Shown: positions 1 through 9,498 of the stretch, one piece after another
Layout of the letters: every line of letters starts with the position of its first letter
How positions within the stretch are numbered: the first letter of the stretch is position 1
Assembly: GCA_028290705.1 (NCBI GenBank)
Contig: JAQGJH010000088.1
Location: 1 to 64,000 of the forward strand
Length of the DNA: 64,000 nt
Reading direction: 5' to 3'
Source: Hyphomicrobiales bacterium
Lineage (GTDB): Bacteria; Pseudomonadota; Alphaproteobacteria; Rhizobiales; Beijerinckiaceae
Program-made: the position numbers and the translations under genes
The notes under the pieces: generated by a model
Told to the model about the DNA's origin: nothing
Database searches by the model: none
What the model saw: only the letters and a program-made list of their open reading frames with translations

Positions 1-632
1 ACGCTCAGGCCGCCGCCGAGAACGGCGGTGTAGGCGAGCTGCTTGGCGCCGTTGGCGAAGGACGACCAGTGACCAGCGCCGTAGAACGTGCTGGGCATGA
101 ACGAGAAGTTGTCGCGAGCCGCACCGAAGGTGAAGCCGGCGAAGCGGATGTAGGCGGCTTCGAGGGTCGGCGAAGCGCCAGAAGCCGAAAGGCTCGGGCC
201 GGCTTCGGCGAGAACGCCGGTGGTGCGGGCGAGACGGAGCGCCAGGACGGTCTGAACCGTGCCCCAGGCCGTCGGCGTGCGGGCGTCGAGGTCAACGCGG
301 CCGCGAGCTTCCCAGCCATACGCGTTCACGGCGTCGCTGGAGGTGCCCAGGAAGTTCGTGCGGACACCGGTCGTGCCGTTGAACGTCGGAGCCGTCGTCG
401 GCGAGAAGATGTTCTGCGTGGCCGAGAAGGCATAGTCAGCGCGAACGCGACCGCCGACCTTCACGCAGGTGTCCGTGCCGGGGATGTAGAAGAAGCCTGC
501 GCCATAAGCGTCGCAAACTTTGACATAAGCCACGGGAGCTGCCTTGCGGGAAGGCAGATCGGCGGCAGAGGCGCCAGCAGTCGCGACAAGAGCCGCTGCG
601 GAACCGAGGAGAAGGCTCTTACCGAGCTTCAT
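1..632 (-). CDS. Porin (Porin_2 family), N-terminal part; gene runs off the left edge
   Basis: Reverse strand from 632 reads [69 protein letters not shown]..., a typical rhizobial porin start; GGAGGT SD upstream. Confidence 0.93.
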   Translation of the reverse strand, partial: MKLGKSLLLGSAAALVATAGASAADLPSRKAAPVAYVKVCDAYGAGFFYIPGTDTCVKVGGRVRADYAFSATQNIFSPTTAPTFNGTTGVRTNFLGTSSDAVNAYGWEARGRVDLDARTPTAWGTVQTVLALRLARTTGVLAEAGPSLSASGASPTLEAAYIRFAGFTFGAARDNFSFMPSTFYGAGHWSSFANGAKQLAYTAVLGGGLS

Positions 633-1072
633 ATGCAAACCTCCAGTGTGAAAGACCCGATTCAAGAGCTGGTTCAGTCCGGCCTCGATGTCCTTGTCAG
701 GGCAAGCCCCACGAGGTCGAACCGTCATTCCCCTTAACTCTCGAGCCCGAAGCGCCTGCATCTGTGCGTGCCGACTGCTTCGGTGTTTCCAACAATAACC
801 CGAGCGGGACGGCAGGGGAGGCTTTTTGAGCCGGATTCAGGGGAATCCAGAGGTTTGTCCGCCTCTTGCTGCATTATTGCCACATCTTTATGGCTAAGCT
901 AGAGCTAATTTTCGCGATTTGTTCCGTTTTGCCGCCCGGTTTGGGTGAAGCTGCGTTCATGGCAAGGCTTCCGATGGGTCGGGGAAGCTCTCGAAAACGT
1001 GAGCAAAGGGTGAGTCGGGAAAGAATCAGGCCGATTCTCCCCAACGTCCGAGAGCCGTCGCGAATGCCCATG

Positions 1073-1104
1073 AAAAAAGGCGGCCCCGGAAAAGGCCGCC
1101 TCTT
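1073..1104 (-). terminator. Rho-independent terminator after the DUF2336 gene
   Basis: On minus strand GGCGGCC-loop-GGCCGCC followed by TTTTTT. Confidence 0.8.
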
Positions 1105-1126
1105 CACGTCTCACGATCATTTAGCG

Positions 1127-2344
1127 TCAAGCAGCCAGCAGACGCCGCGAATGCACCGGCAGATCCAGGATCAGGTCGCCTCCCCTGCCCTCGTCGCCCG
1201 AAGGAAGAGCCAGACGCCTGACCGAATCCCGCGCGGCCTCGGCCTGGAAGCGCCGCAGAAGCGCGATCAATTTGCCGGCTTCCGGAGTCGTCATGCGCGA
1301 GCAGGCGCCGAGCACGTGGTCGACCAGGGGACGCAACAGATGCGCGCCTTCTTCTCTGTCGCACGCACAATCGTGACGGCCCTGCGCCTCGATGGCAGCC
1401 TGGAAGGCCGGCAGCAGCCAGATCGGGAGACCTGCACGCTGATAGAGAGCATGGAAGCCCTGGGCATCCGGACGGCCGATCAGGCCCGCGACCTTGGCAA
1501 AAGGAAGCCCCGACAATTCGCACAAGGCGGATTCGAAGAGGGACCGGTCGCCACTGAGCAGCGCTCTCAGCAGGAGCCCCGGCGTCAGGGCGCCGGTGAC
1601 CCGGAGACGTCGGGCGACGCCCGATGCCGTCGGTCCACCCGCCTCCGCGGCGTCGGCCGCGACCAACACCGCCACCTTCTCGCGCGCCTCGCGCGTCACC
1701 CGCTCGCAGCGCTCGGTCGAAAGCCAGCCTGTTTCGAGGGCGAATCGAGAAAGCGATGCCGCCACCGCAGCCGAGAGGTCGAGCCGGATCACGGCCGGAA
1801 CCTCGGGCCGACGGAGAATGGCCTCCCGAATGTCGCCGTCCTGGCCGAAGCGCTGCACGATCGTGGCGAGCGCGTCGCAGGTCAAAGCCGCGCCGCCATT
1901 GCGCGCCAGCGTCAGCACCGCCTCGCGCGTCGCGGTCTCGGCAAGAGCGCTGCCGACCACGGCCGGAAGCTCGGCGCGATCCGCAATCGCGATCTGCGCC
2001 GCCGCGCCAGAAACCCGTGCGCACTCGATCAGTTCTTCGCTCGACAGGACCGGAGAACGGCCAAGCACGACGGCGGCGACCTCAGGCTGGTCGTTCGCCA
2101 GCCCGACGATGACGTGATGGGGAGCCGCCGCGGCCCGCGCCAGCCCCTCGGCCATGGCCCGCCGAACCGGAATGGAAGGATCTTCGAGAAGGACCGTGAG
2201 AATGCTCTCGACGTCGAGCCGCTCTTCCACCGTCAGGTCCATGTGGAGAAAATCCTGCACGAGCGACGCGACACCCTCGGCGCGCTCGCCCGGAGTGGTA
2301 GTCTTGGCCCATGCGAAGAAATGCCGGCTGATCATCTCAAACAC
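1127..2344 (-). CDS. DUF2336 domain-containing protein
   Basis: 405 aa ORF, helical HEAT-like repeats typical of DUF2336 (SxLVQDFLHMDLTVEERLDVESILTVLLEDPSIPVRRAMAEGLA); GTG start or ATG at 2335. Confidence 0.75.
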   Translation of the reverse strand: MFEMISRHFFAWAKTTTPGERAEGVASLVQDFLHMDLTVEERLDVESILTVLLEDPSIPVRRAMAEGLARAAAAPHHVIVGLANDQPEVAAVVLGRSPVLSSEELIECARVSGAAAQIAIADRAELPAVVGSALAETATREAVLTLARNGGAALTCDALATIVQRFGQDGDIREAILRRPEVPAVIRLDLSAAVAASLSRFALETGWLSTERCERVTREAREKVAVLVAADAAEAGGPTASGVARRLRVTGALTPGLLLRALLSGDRSLFESALCELSGLPFAKVAGLIGRPDAQGFHALYQRAGLPIWLLPAFQAAIEAQGRHDCACDREEGAHLLRPLVDHVLGACSRMTTPEAGKLIALLRRFQAEAARDSVRRLALPSGDEGRGGDLILDLPVHSRRLLAA

Positions 2345-2475
2345 CTACTGCTCGCAACAAAAACTCAAACGGGCGATGGTCGTCGATATCGCCGTGTCCC
2401 CACTATCCGGCGTCATGGTAAACGGACGCTTAAGCTATTGATCTGTCACATAATGATACAGGTATCGGAGATGCC

Positions 2476-2967
2476 ATGACCGCCTCCCCGCCATCAGAGC
2501 CGCATCCGCGCGGCGGCTGGTACGTCGAAGATTTCAAGGCCGGCGCGGTCCATCGCCATCGCCTGCGCCGGACGGTGACCCAGATGGACAACATGCTGTT
2601 TTCCAACCTGACCCTGAATCCCCAGCCGCTGCATATCGATGCGCATTTCTGCGCGACCGAGACGGAATGGGGCCGCCCGCTGATGAATTCGCTGTTCACC
2701 CTCGGGCTGATGATCGGCATCGCGGTGAACGATCTGTCGGTGGGCACCACCATCGCAAATCTGGGCATGACCGACGTGCACTTCCCGGCTCCGCTGTTCG
2801 AAGGCGACACCGTCAGATGCGAGACCGAAATCGTCGAGACGCGGCCGTCCGCCTCAAGGCCCGACGCCGGGATCGTGACGTTTTTCCATCGGGCGTACAA
2901 TCAGGACGACGTGCTGGTGGCTGAATGCCGCCGCCACGCTTTCATGAAGCGGCGGCCGGTGCCATGA
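2476..2967 (+). CDS. MaoC family dehydratase
   Basis: 163 aa, hot-dog/MaoC pattern (NPQPLHIDAHFC...GRPLMNSLFTLGLMIGI). Confidence 0.85.
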   Translation: MTASPPSEPHPRGGWYVEDFKAGAVHRHRLRRTVTQMDNMLFSNLTLNPQPLHIDAHFCATETEWGRPLMNSLFTLGLMIGIAVNDLSVGTTIANLGMTDVHFPAPLFEGDTVRCETEIVETRPSASRPDAGIVTFFHRAYNQDDVLVAECRRHAFMKRRPVP

Positions 2968-3878
2968 CTGCTCTCATGCACCAGGACATGCGCTCCCTCC
3001 TCTTCGTCCCCGCCGACGCGCCGCGCCGATTGGCGCGCGCAGCGCAGAGCGGAGCCGATGCGCTCGTCGTCGACCTCGAAGATTCAGTCACACTCCCGCA
3101 CAAAGAGCAGGCCCGCGCCGCCGCGGCGGAATTCCTGCGCGATCTGTCGGCGCGGGATGGCGCGCCTCTGGTCTTCGTGAGGATCAACGGACTCGAGTCC
3201 GGACTTGCGGACGCAGATCTCGACGCCGTCATGCCCGCGCGGCCGCATGGAATCATGCTGCCGAAATCCCGGTCGGGCATGGACGTTCAGCATCTCGCCG
3301 CCAAGCTGGCCGTGCAGGAAGCCGAAAACGATCTGCCGGACGGCTCCACCCGCATTCTGCCGATCGTGACGGAATCCGGCGCCGCCATCTTCGGCCTCTC
3401 GACCTATGCGCGCGCCAGCCACCGCCTGACGGCGCTGGCCTGGGGAGCCGAGGATCTGTCGGCCGACATCGGCGCGGAGGACAATCGCGACGAACGCGGC
3501 GAATGGTCCCCGCCCTTCGCCCTCGTCCGCCACCTGACTCTCTTCGCCGCCGCCGCCGCAGGCGTTCCCGCGATCGACACGGTTTTCGCCGACTTCGGCG
3601 ATCTCGACGGTCTGCGGCACGAATGTTCGCGCGCCCGCGCGGATGGCTTCGCGGCCAAACTCGCGATCCATCCCGATCAGGTCGCGCTGATCAACACGCT
3701 GTTCACGCCGTCAGGCGAAATCCTCGCGCGCGCGGAGGCGATCGTGGCGGCCTTTTCTGCACGCCCGGACGCGGGCGCCGTCAGCATCGATGGACGCATG
3801 TTCGATCGTCCGCATCTTGCGCGCGCGCAGCGCATCATCGCGCGCGCGGCCCGCGCTCATCAGCCTCCGCCGGACTGA
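2964..3878 (+). CDS. HpcH/HpaI aldolase / CitE-like CoA ester lyase
   Basis: MRSLLFVPADAPRRLARAAQSGADALVVDLEDSV...; ATGA overlap with the MaoC stop. Confidence 0.88.
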   Translation: MTALMHQDMRSLLFVPADAPRRLARAAQSGADALVVDLEDSVTLPHKEQARAAAAEFLRDLSARDGAPLVFVRINGLESGLADADLDAVMPARPHGIMLPKSRSGMDVQHLAAKLAVQEAENDLPDGSTRILPIVTESGAAIFGLSTYARASHRLTALAWGAEDLSADIGAEDNRDERGEWSPPFALVRHLTLFAAAAAGVPAIDTVFADFGDLDGLRHECSRARADGFAAKLAIHPDQVALINTLFTPSGEILARAEAIVAAFSARPDAGAVSIDGRMFDRPHLARAQRIIARAARAHQPPPD

Positions 3879-4492
3879 TTGCCGGCGCCCGCCGGGCGCT
3901 TCACGGCAAACACCTTGTCGACGACGGCATAATCCTGATAGCCGCAGCGCGCGATCGGCATCATGGCGGCAATGTCGATCATGCCGTTGACGAGATATTT
4001 TTCGTCAATGTGAATGCCCACGACCTGCCCCAGCACGAGATAGCGATCCGTCAGGCCGCCGTTCATGTCCTGCAGCCGGACGATCTGCGTCACCTTGCAC
4101 TCGAGCGAGCCTGGAGACGCGGCGACGCGCGGGGCCTTGACGATCTGGCATGGCGCGGTTTCGAGCCCGGCATGGGTGAACTCGCTCGAGCCGCGCGGCA
4201 GGGGCGCCGACGTGGCGTTCATCTCCATGCGCAGATCGTAGGTCGCCATGTTCCAGACGAACTCGCCCGACGCTTCGGCGAGCGCGGCTGAATCCTTGTA
4301 GCCCTCGCTGCTGAACCCGACCAGCGGCGGCGCGCCCGAGAAAGCGTTGAAGAAACTGTAGGGCGCGAGATTGACCGTGCCATCCGGCCCCATGGTGGAG
4401 ATCCACCCGACCGGTCGCGGCGCGATCAGCGCCTTGAAGGGATCATAGGGGAAGATCGCTTTGTCGCGCTTGTGAGGCTCGAAGAAGATCAC
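3860..4492 (-). CDS. Flavin reductase family protein (FMN-binding)
   Basis: IFFEPHKRDKAIFPYDPFKALIAPRPVGWISTMGPDGTVNLAPYSFFNAFS..., GTG start at 4492. Confidence 0.88.
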   Translation of the reverse strand: MIFFEPHKRDKAIFPYDPFKALIAPRPVGWISTMGPDGTVNLAPYSFFNAFSGAPPLVGFSSEGYKDSAALAEASGEFVWNMATYDLRMEMNATSAPLPRGSSEFTHAGLETAPCQIVKAPRVAASPGSLECKVTQIVRLQDMNGGLTDRYLVLGQVVGIHIDEKYLVNGMIDIAAMMPIARCGYQDYAVVDKVFAVKRPAGAGNQSGGG

Positions 4493-5070
4493 GGTCGATC
4501 CCCCTCGGCGGCGAAATGCGTCACGATATCGTCGAGCGACGGCCGCGGGCGATCCGCCGGAGCGTTCTCGCTCTGCCCGATGTGGATGAAGCCCGCGATG
4601 CGCTCGTGTTCCGCAAGGCCGAAATGCGTCAGCACGTCCCGATCGTAGCTGTACCATTGCGTCAGCCAGGAGGCTCCGAAACCCATGGCCGTCGCGGCGA
4701 CCAGCAGGTTCATGCACACGGCCCCAGCCGAGAGTTCCTGCTCCCATTCCGGGACCTTGGCGGGGGCGGCGCGCGACACGACCGCGATCACCAGCGGCGC
4801 GAGGCTCAACCGCTTGCGTTCGGCGTCGATGCGGTTTTGCGGCGCATCGGGCTCCATTCGCGCGAAGGCTTCGGCGATGATCGCGCCTGCCCGCTCGCGT
4901 CCAGCGCCTTCGAAGACGATGAACCGCCATGGCGCGAGCTTGCCATGGTCGGGGACGCGCGACGCGAGCCTCAGAAGGGTCTCGACCTGGGCAGCGTCGG
5001 GTCCCGGCTTGCGCAAGGCGACGGGCGCGACGGAACGACGTGTGGAGAGCAGCGACAGCGTGTCATTCAT
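4489..5070 (-). CDS. Nitroreductase family protein
   Basis: STRRSVAPVALRKPGPD...RVPDHGKLAPWRFIVFEGAGRERAG. Confidence 0.9.
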   Translation of the reverse strand: MNDTLSLLSTRRSVAPVALRKPGPDAAQVETLLRLASRVPDHGKLAPWRFIVFEGAGRERAGAIIAEAFARMEPDAPQNRIDAERKRLSLAPLVIAVVSRAAPAKVPEWEQELSAGAVCMNLLVAATAMGFGASWLTQWYSYDRDVLTHFGLAEHERIAGFIHIGQSENAPADRPRPSLDDIVTHFAAEGDRP

Positions 5071-5440
5071 GCCGGGTTCATTTCACCTCTGCAAAAAGGA
5101 TGGAAGGTCGCAGGGTCCCTTGTCTGGCGCTCGACATTGACCGTCTTGGACAACGGTCGCGCCAAAGCCTTGCGTACACGTGAAGAGCGTCTAGACTTTG
5201 CAGGCTTTTGACAAGATCCCGGCCCGGGCGCAAGCGCCCCTGATCGGGACCCGAGAAGGTGATCGCAGATGGCGGCTCGTCCGCCGGCTGCGCTGATGAG
5301 GGAGGAATTGGCTAGCCTGGCGCGGATTGCGACCGGCGCCGCAGCCGTGATTCACCCCGATTGGACGATCGAAGCGACGGGCCGGACGCCTCCGTTGCTT
5401 CCCAGGTTTTCCGGCTCCGGACCGCTTTGGTGAACACTAG

Positions 5441-7900
5441 ATGTCGCAATTCGATCTTGCCGGCCCCGTAGCGCTGAACTCGGGCGTGGTTCGTCAGGCC
5501 TGGAGGGATCTGGCCTCCGAAAAAACCCGTGCGCGGCGCTGGACGCGAGTCCAGATGGCAGCGGCCGTCGCGGGCCTCATGGCCTTCGCAGGCCTCGCAC
5601 TCGCCTCCTGGATCTGGTCCGGCGCAGTCGTCCCATGGGATTCCAAGAATCAGTTTTACCCGTTCTTCCGCTTCCTCGCCGAGTCGCTTTCGCGTGGCGA
5701 GATCCCGGTCTGGAACCCCTATCATTTCGGCGGCCATCCCTCGGCGGCCGACCCGCAATCGCTGCTCTTCACACCGAGCATGGTGCTCTTCGCCCTCGTG
5801 GCCCCCAAAGCATCCATGATGCTCTTCGACGCCGTGATCTTCGGGCATCTGTTTGCCGGTGGCGTCGGGGTCCTTGGTCTTTTCAGACGGCGGGGCTGGC
5901 ATCACGCCGGAGCCGTGCTGGCCGCCATGGTGTTCATGCTGGGCGGCGCAGCCGCATCCCGCCTGCAGCATACGGGAATCATCATTTCCTACGCCTTCTT
6001 CCCCCTCGCGCTGCTTTGCCTGGAGGTGGCGCTCGGTCGCCGGTCCTATCTCTACACGGGGCTGTTCGCATTGTTCGCGACCCTGATGGTGCTCGGTCGC
6101 GATCAGGTGGCGTTTCTGTTTGCCTTTGCGCTGGTCGGGGCATTCGCCTGGCATGTCGCCCGAGACGAGCGTCCAGGCGCGTTCCTTCGCAGTCGCCTTC
6201 CCCTGATGGTCACGGCCGCGGTCCTCATCGTCGCGGCCCTGCTCGTTCCGAGCCTGTTGACCATGCAGTTCCTCGCCGCATCGAACCGCCCCGGCATTCC
6301 CTACGGGGTCGCGGCAGCGGGCTCTCTGCACCCGGCGAATTTCGCGACCTTCCTGGTTGGAAACATTTTTGGATCGACCGACTGGACGTACAACTATTTC
6401 GGGCCGGGCTATGAGGCCACCGAACTGGCCGACTTCACCGACCGCACGATCAACTACCTGTTCGTCGGCACATTGCCGATGGTGCTGCTGCTTTGGCACG
6501 GTCTTGCCGGCGGACGGATCCTAGGACGCAACATCCGCTACGTCCTGCTCGTCGGCCTGATCGCCGCCCTTTACGCGGTCGGACGCTACACACCCGTCTT
6601 CGGCCTGCTGTTCGACCACGTGCCGGGATTCTCGCTCTATCGCCGGCCGGCCGATGCGACCTTCCTGCTCAACGTCGCCGTCGCGATTGCGTCCGGCTAT
6701 CTGCTGCATCGCTACGTCGCAGAAGGATTCCCGCGGCCGTTTCACGGTCTGCATCCGGCCCTTGCCTCGGGGCTCGCTGTGCTGGCTGCCGGCCTTGTGA
6801 TCGGGACGATCAGCTCGGCCCTGTCGTTCGCCGACGCGAGGAATCAGCTCCCTGCCAGCCTGCGCACCCTCGCCTGGGCCGCAGCCATCGCGCTCGGCGT
6901 CGTCGCTGTTCTGTTCCTTGCGGATCACGGCGGCCCTCGCCGCCGCGCGATGGCCGCCATCGTGCTCGTCGCCTTCGCGGGAGGCGAACTCATTCTCCGC
7001 AACGCCGCCTCTTCGCTCAACGCGGAACCGGCAGCCCGCTATGCCGTCTACGACGGCCTCGCGCCGTCCGACCGGCGCGGCCTCGAGATTCTTGCAGCCG
7101 AAATCCGCAAGGCGCATCAGCGCGGCGCTTATCCACGTGTCGAAATCCTCGGTCTCGGCGGGCCCTGGCAGAACGCCGCCATGGTGCTGGGGCTTGAAAA
7201 TACCCTCGGGTACAACCCTTTGCGGATTGCCGATTATGCCCGGGCGGTTGGCCCCGGTGAAAATGCCGGCGACCCCAATCTCCGGCATTTTCCCGGGACG
7301 TTTCGTGGATATCGCTGCAATCTGGCCGGCCTTCTGAGCCTCGAATATCTCGTGCTCGACCGTCCGCTCAACAAGTTGCCGCGACACGTCCCACGTCCAC
7401 GCGCCACGCTGATCTACTCGGGCGACAACATGTACGTGTATCAGCTCGGCGAACCAGCCCCCCGCGCCTACCTCGCCATGCAGGTCAAGCCGGTGGACCG
7501 CGAGACCGTGCTGGAGGAAAGCGCCGTCCCGGACTTCAATCGCAGCCGCGAGGCGCTGATCGACTATCGGCAGATGGCCGAGCTGAGCGAGATGTATGCG
7601 CTGCGCGACAGCGAGACGCTGCCGGATTCAAGCGTTCAGATCCGCAGCCACGGCGGCAGCCGCGTCGTTCTGGAAGTCGACAGCGACAGGGCCGGAGTGC
7701 TCGTGCTGCACGACCTCTACTATCCGGGTTGGCAGGTGCGGGTGGATGGTGAGCCAAAAACCCTCTTGCGCGCCAACATTCTGTTTCGCGGCGTCGAAGT
7801 ACCGGCCGGCCGCCATCTCGTGGAGTTCGAGTACAAGCCGTTCTCATGGTCGAACCTCGGCTCGATCGTGGCCGGACTTGTCTCTCGCGACAAAAGCTAG
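5441..7900 (+). CDS. YfhO-like multi-pass membrane protein
   Basis: 819 aa, many TM segments, WNPYHFGGHPSAADPQS motif and C-terminal YYPGWQVRVDGEPKTLLRANILFRGVEVPAGRHLVEFEYKP. Confidence 0.85.
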   Translation: MSQFDLAGPVALNSGVVRQAWRDLASEKTRARRWTRVQMAAAVAGLMAFAGLALASWIWSGAVVPWDSKNQFYPFFRFLAESLSRGEIPVWNPYHFGGHPSAADPQSLLFTPSMVLFALVAPKASMMLFDAVIFGHLFAGGVGVLGLFRRRGWHHAGAVLAAMVFMLGGAAASRLQHTGIIISYAFFPLALLCLEVALGRRSYLYTGLFALFATLMVLGRDQVAFLFAFALVGAFAWHVARDERPGAFLRSRLPLMVTAAVLIVAALLVPSLLTMQFLAASNRPGIPYGVAAAGSLHPANFATFLVGNIFGSTDWTYNYFGPGYEATELADFTDRTINYLFVGTLPMVLLLWHGLAGGRILGRNIRYVLLVGLIAALYAVGRYTPVFGLLFDHVPGFSLYRRPADATFLLNVAVAIASGYLLHRYVAEGFPRPFHGLHPALASGLAVLAAGLVIGTISSALSFADARNQLPASLRTLAWAAAIALGVVAVLFLADHGGPRRRAMAAIVLVAFAGGELILRNAASSLNAEPAARYAVYDGLAPSDRRGLEILAAEIRKAHQRGAYPRVEILGLGGPWQNAAMVLGLENTLGYNPLRIADYARAVGPGENAGDPNLRHFPGTFRGYRCNLAGLLSLEYLVLDRPLNKLPRHVPRPRATLIYSGDNMYVYQLGEPAPRAYLAMQVKPVDRETVLEESAVPDFNRSREALIDYRQMAELSEMYALRDSETLPDSSVQIRSHGGSRVVLEVDSDRAGVLVLHDLYYPGWQVRVDGEPKTLLRANILFRGVEVPAGRHLVEFEYKPFSWSNLGSIVAGLVSRDKS

Positions 7901-7954
7901 CGGCTGCGCGCCGCGTTGACCGCAGGCCCGGATTGCGGCAAGGACTCAGGCACC

Positions 7955-8926
7955 ATGAAATGGATCGCGCCTCACGCTGCTTCGGCCCGCGCCAGAAGCC
8001 TCACGGCCCGGATGGGGCTGGTGGCGGCGCTCGTCTGCGCGCCGCTGGCCCAGGCTCAGGACTGGCAGCCTGCGCAGCCGAACCGCGGCCTCTTCTCGCC
8101 TCCCTCAGCCACGACGTCCCCAGGCGGCGGAACCCTGTTCCTGTCGGCGACCTTCGGCGGCGAATCGCAGACGCTCGTCAGTGGCGTCCACTGGCGCGTC
8201 TTTCAGGAGCGAGCCGAAAACGAGAAGCACCAGCTCGTGGCGGAATCGCGCGAAACGACGCCGTCGCTCAGCCTGCCCGACGGCGACTATGTCGTGCACG
8301 TCGCATACGGTCTCGCGTCGGCGACGCGACGGGTCTCCATCAGCGGTTCCAACGTGTCGGAGCGCATGCCGCTGAATGCCGGCGCGCTCATGGTCGTCGC
8401 GACCTTGGGAGACACGCCGATTCAGCCCAACCGGCTGACGCTCGCGGTCTATGTTCCCGAACGCACGGGATCGGAGGCGAAGCTCGTCGCCCCCAACGCC
8501 AAGCCCGGCGAGATGATCCGCCTGCCGGAAGGCAATTACCGCATCGTCTCGACCTATCTCGACCCCAACGTTACGTCGACGGCCCCGGGAGCGGACGGCA
8601 CGCCCGCCAACGCCACCAACTCGGTCGTCACCGCCGAAGTGCGCGTCGAATCCGGAAAACTCACGGAAACGACCGTTCGGCATCGAGCTTCCGTCGTCAC
8701 GTTGAAACTGGTGCACACACCCGGCGGCGAAGCGCTGGCCAACACCAGCTTCACGGTCCTGACCCCGGGCGGCGACGTCATCCGGGAAATGATCGGCGCG
8801 TTCCCGAGTCTCGTGCTGGCCGAAGGCGAATATTTCGTCATCGCGCGCCGGGACGGGAAAACCCATCAGGCGACGTTCACCGTCCAGTCAAATCTCGACC
8901 GCGAGATCGAAGTTCCCGCCAAATAG
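7955..8926 (+). CDS. Secreted protein of unknown function with repeated beta-modules
   Basis: Signal peptide (MGLVAALVCAPLAQAQ) and three LxxGxY-type modules. Confidence 0.7.
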   Translation: MKWIAPHAASARARSLTARMGLVAALVCAPLAQAQDWQPAQPNRGLFSPPSATTSPGGGTLFLSATFGGESQTLVSGVHWRVFQERAENEKHQLVAESRETTPSLSLPDGDYVVHVAYGLASATRRVSISGSNVSERMPLNAGALMVVATLGDTPIQPNRLTLAVYVPERTGSEAKLVAPNAKPGEMIRLPEGNYRIVSTYLDPNVTSTAPGADGTPANATNSVVTAEVRVESGKLTETTVRHRASVVTLKLVHTPGGEALANTSFTVLTPGGDVIREMIGAFPSLVLAEGEYFVIARRDGKTHQATFTVQSNLDREIEVPAK

Positions 8927-8943
8927 GCCCGAGGATCGAAGCC

Positions 8944-9180
8944 ATGCAGACCTTCTTCGTCGAGATCAAATGCGCGCTGGGCCGCACCTACGAGGTGGCG
9001 AGCGCTTTGGCAGAGGCCGAGATTGCTTCGGAGATCTACTCGATCGCCGGCAATTATGACATTCTCGCAAAATTCTACGTCTCGAAGGAAACCGACATCG
9101 GCCATTTCGTCGGCGAGAAGGTGCAGGTCCTGCCCGGCATCGTGGACACGCGCACGATCATCACCTTCAAGGCGTTTTGA
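8944..9180 (+). CDS. Stand-alone Lrp/AsnC ligand-binding (RAM) domain protein
   Basis: 78 aa MQTFFVEIKCALGRTYEVASALAEAEIASEIYSIAGNYDILAKFYV..., no HTH. Confidence 0.88.
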   Translation: MQTFFVEIKCALGRTYEVASALAEAEIASEIYSIAGNYDILAKFYVSKETDIGHFVGEKVQVLPGIVDTRTIITFKAF

Positions 9181-9213
9181 GCCGGATCGCATGCGGCCTG
9201 ACTGGTAGAAGGG

Positions 9214-9498
9214 TCACTTGGCCTTCGAAGGCGCTTCCGCCACGGCGGTTTCCAAAGCGCGACGAATATAGCGCTGATAAGGAATTCCCTCGCGCTCCGC
9301 CCTGCTGCGAACCGCATCGAGCAGCAGCTTGGGGAGGCGCATGTTCACCCGCTCGGATTTCGGCTGCAACTCGAAGCGCATCGGCTTGAACTGCGACAGA
9401 TCGTATTCCGTCAAATCTGCAGTATCGATGAAAGCCTCGGCTTCCTCATCGGTCGTCATGATCGGAATGAGCTTCAGTCCGGATGGCTCTTTCTTCAT
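9214..9498 (-). CDS. BrnA-like type II antitoxin (CopG/RHH-like)
   Basis: 94 aa; ...LSQFKPMRFELQPKSERVNMRLPKLLLDAVRSRAEREGIPYQRYIRRALE; immediately downstream of a BrnT-like ORF. Confidence 0.8.
   Translation of the reverse strand: MKKEPSGLKLIPIMTTDEEAEAFIDTADLTEYDLSQFKPMRFELQPKSERVNMRLPKLLLDAVRSRAEREGIPYQRYIRRALETAVAEAPSKAK

Noticed and set aside
69-737. 222 aa plus-strand ORF
   Set aside because: Antisense shadow of the porin gene
866-2479. 537 aa plus-strand ORF
   Set aside because: Antisense to the better supported DUF2336 gene; Arg/Gly/His-rich composition typical of high-GC shadow ORFs, and it runs across the DUF2336 terminator
5214-5260. GGGCGC-AA-GCGCCC hairpin upstream of the YfhO-like gene
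   Set aside because: No T-tract and no known riboswitch pattern; could be a chance GC-rich hairpin
5269-5433. Short ORF MAARPPAALMREELASLARIATGAAAVIHPDWTIEATGRTPPLLPRFSGSGPLW before the YfhO-like gene
   Set aside because: Only 54 codons with weak SD; not enough evidence for coding
5312-6499. 395 aa minus-strand ORF
   Set aside because: Charged low-complexity shadow ORF opposite the YfhO-like gene
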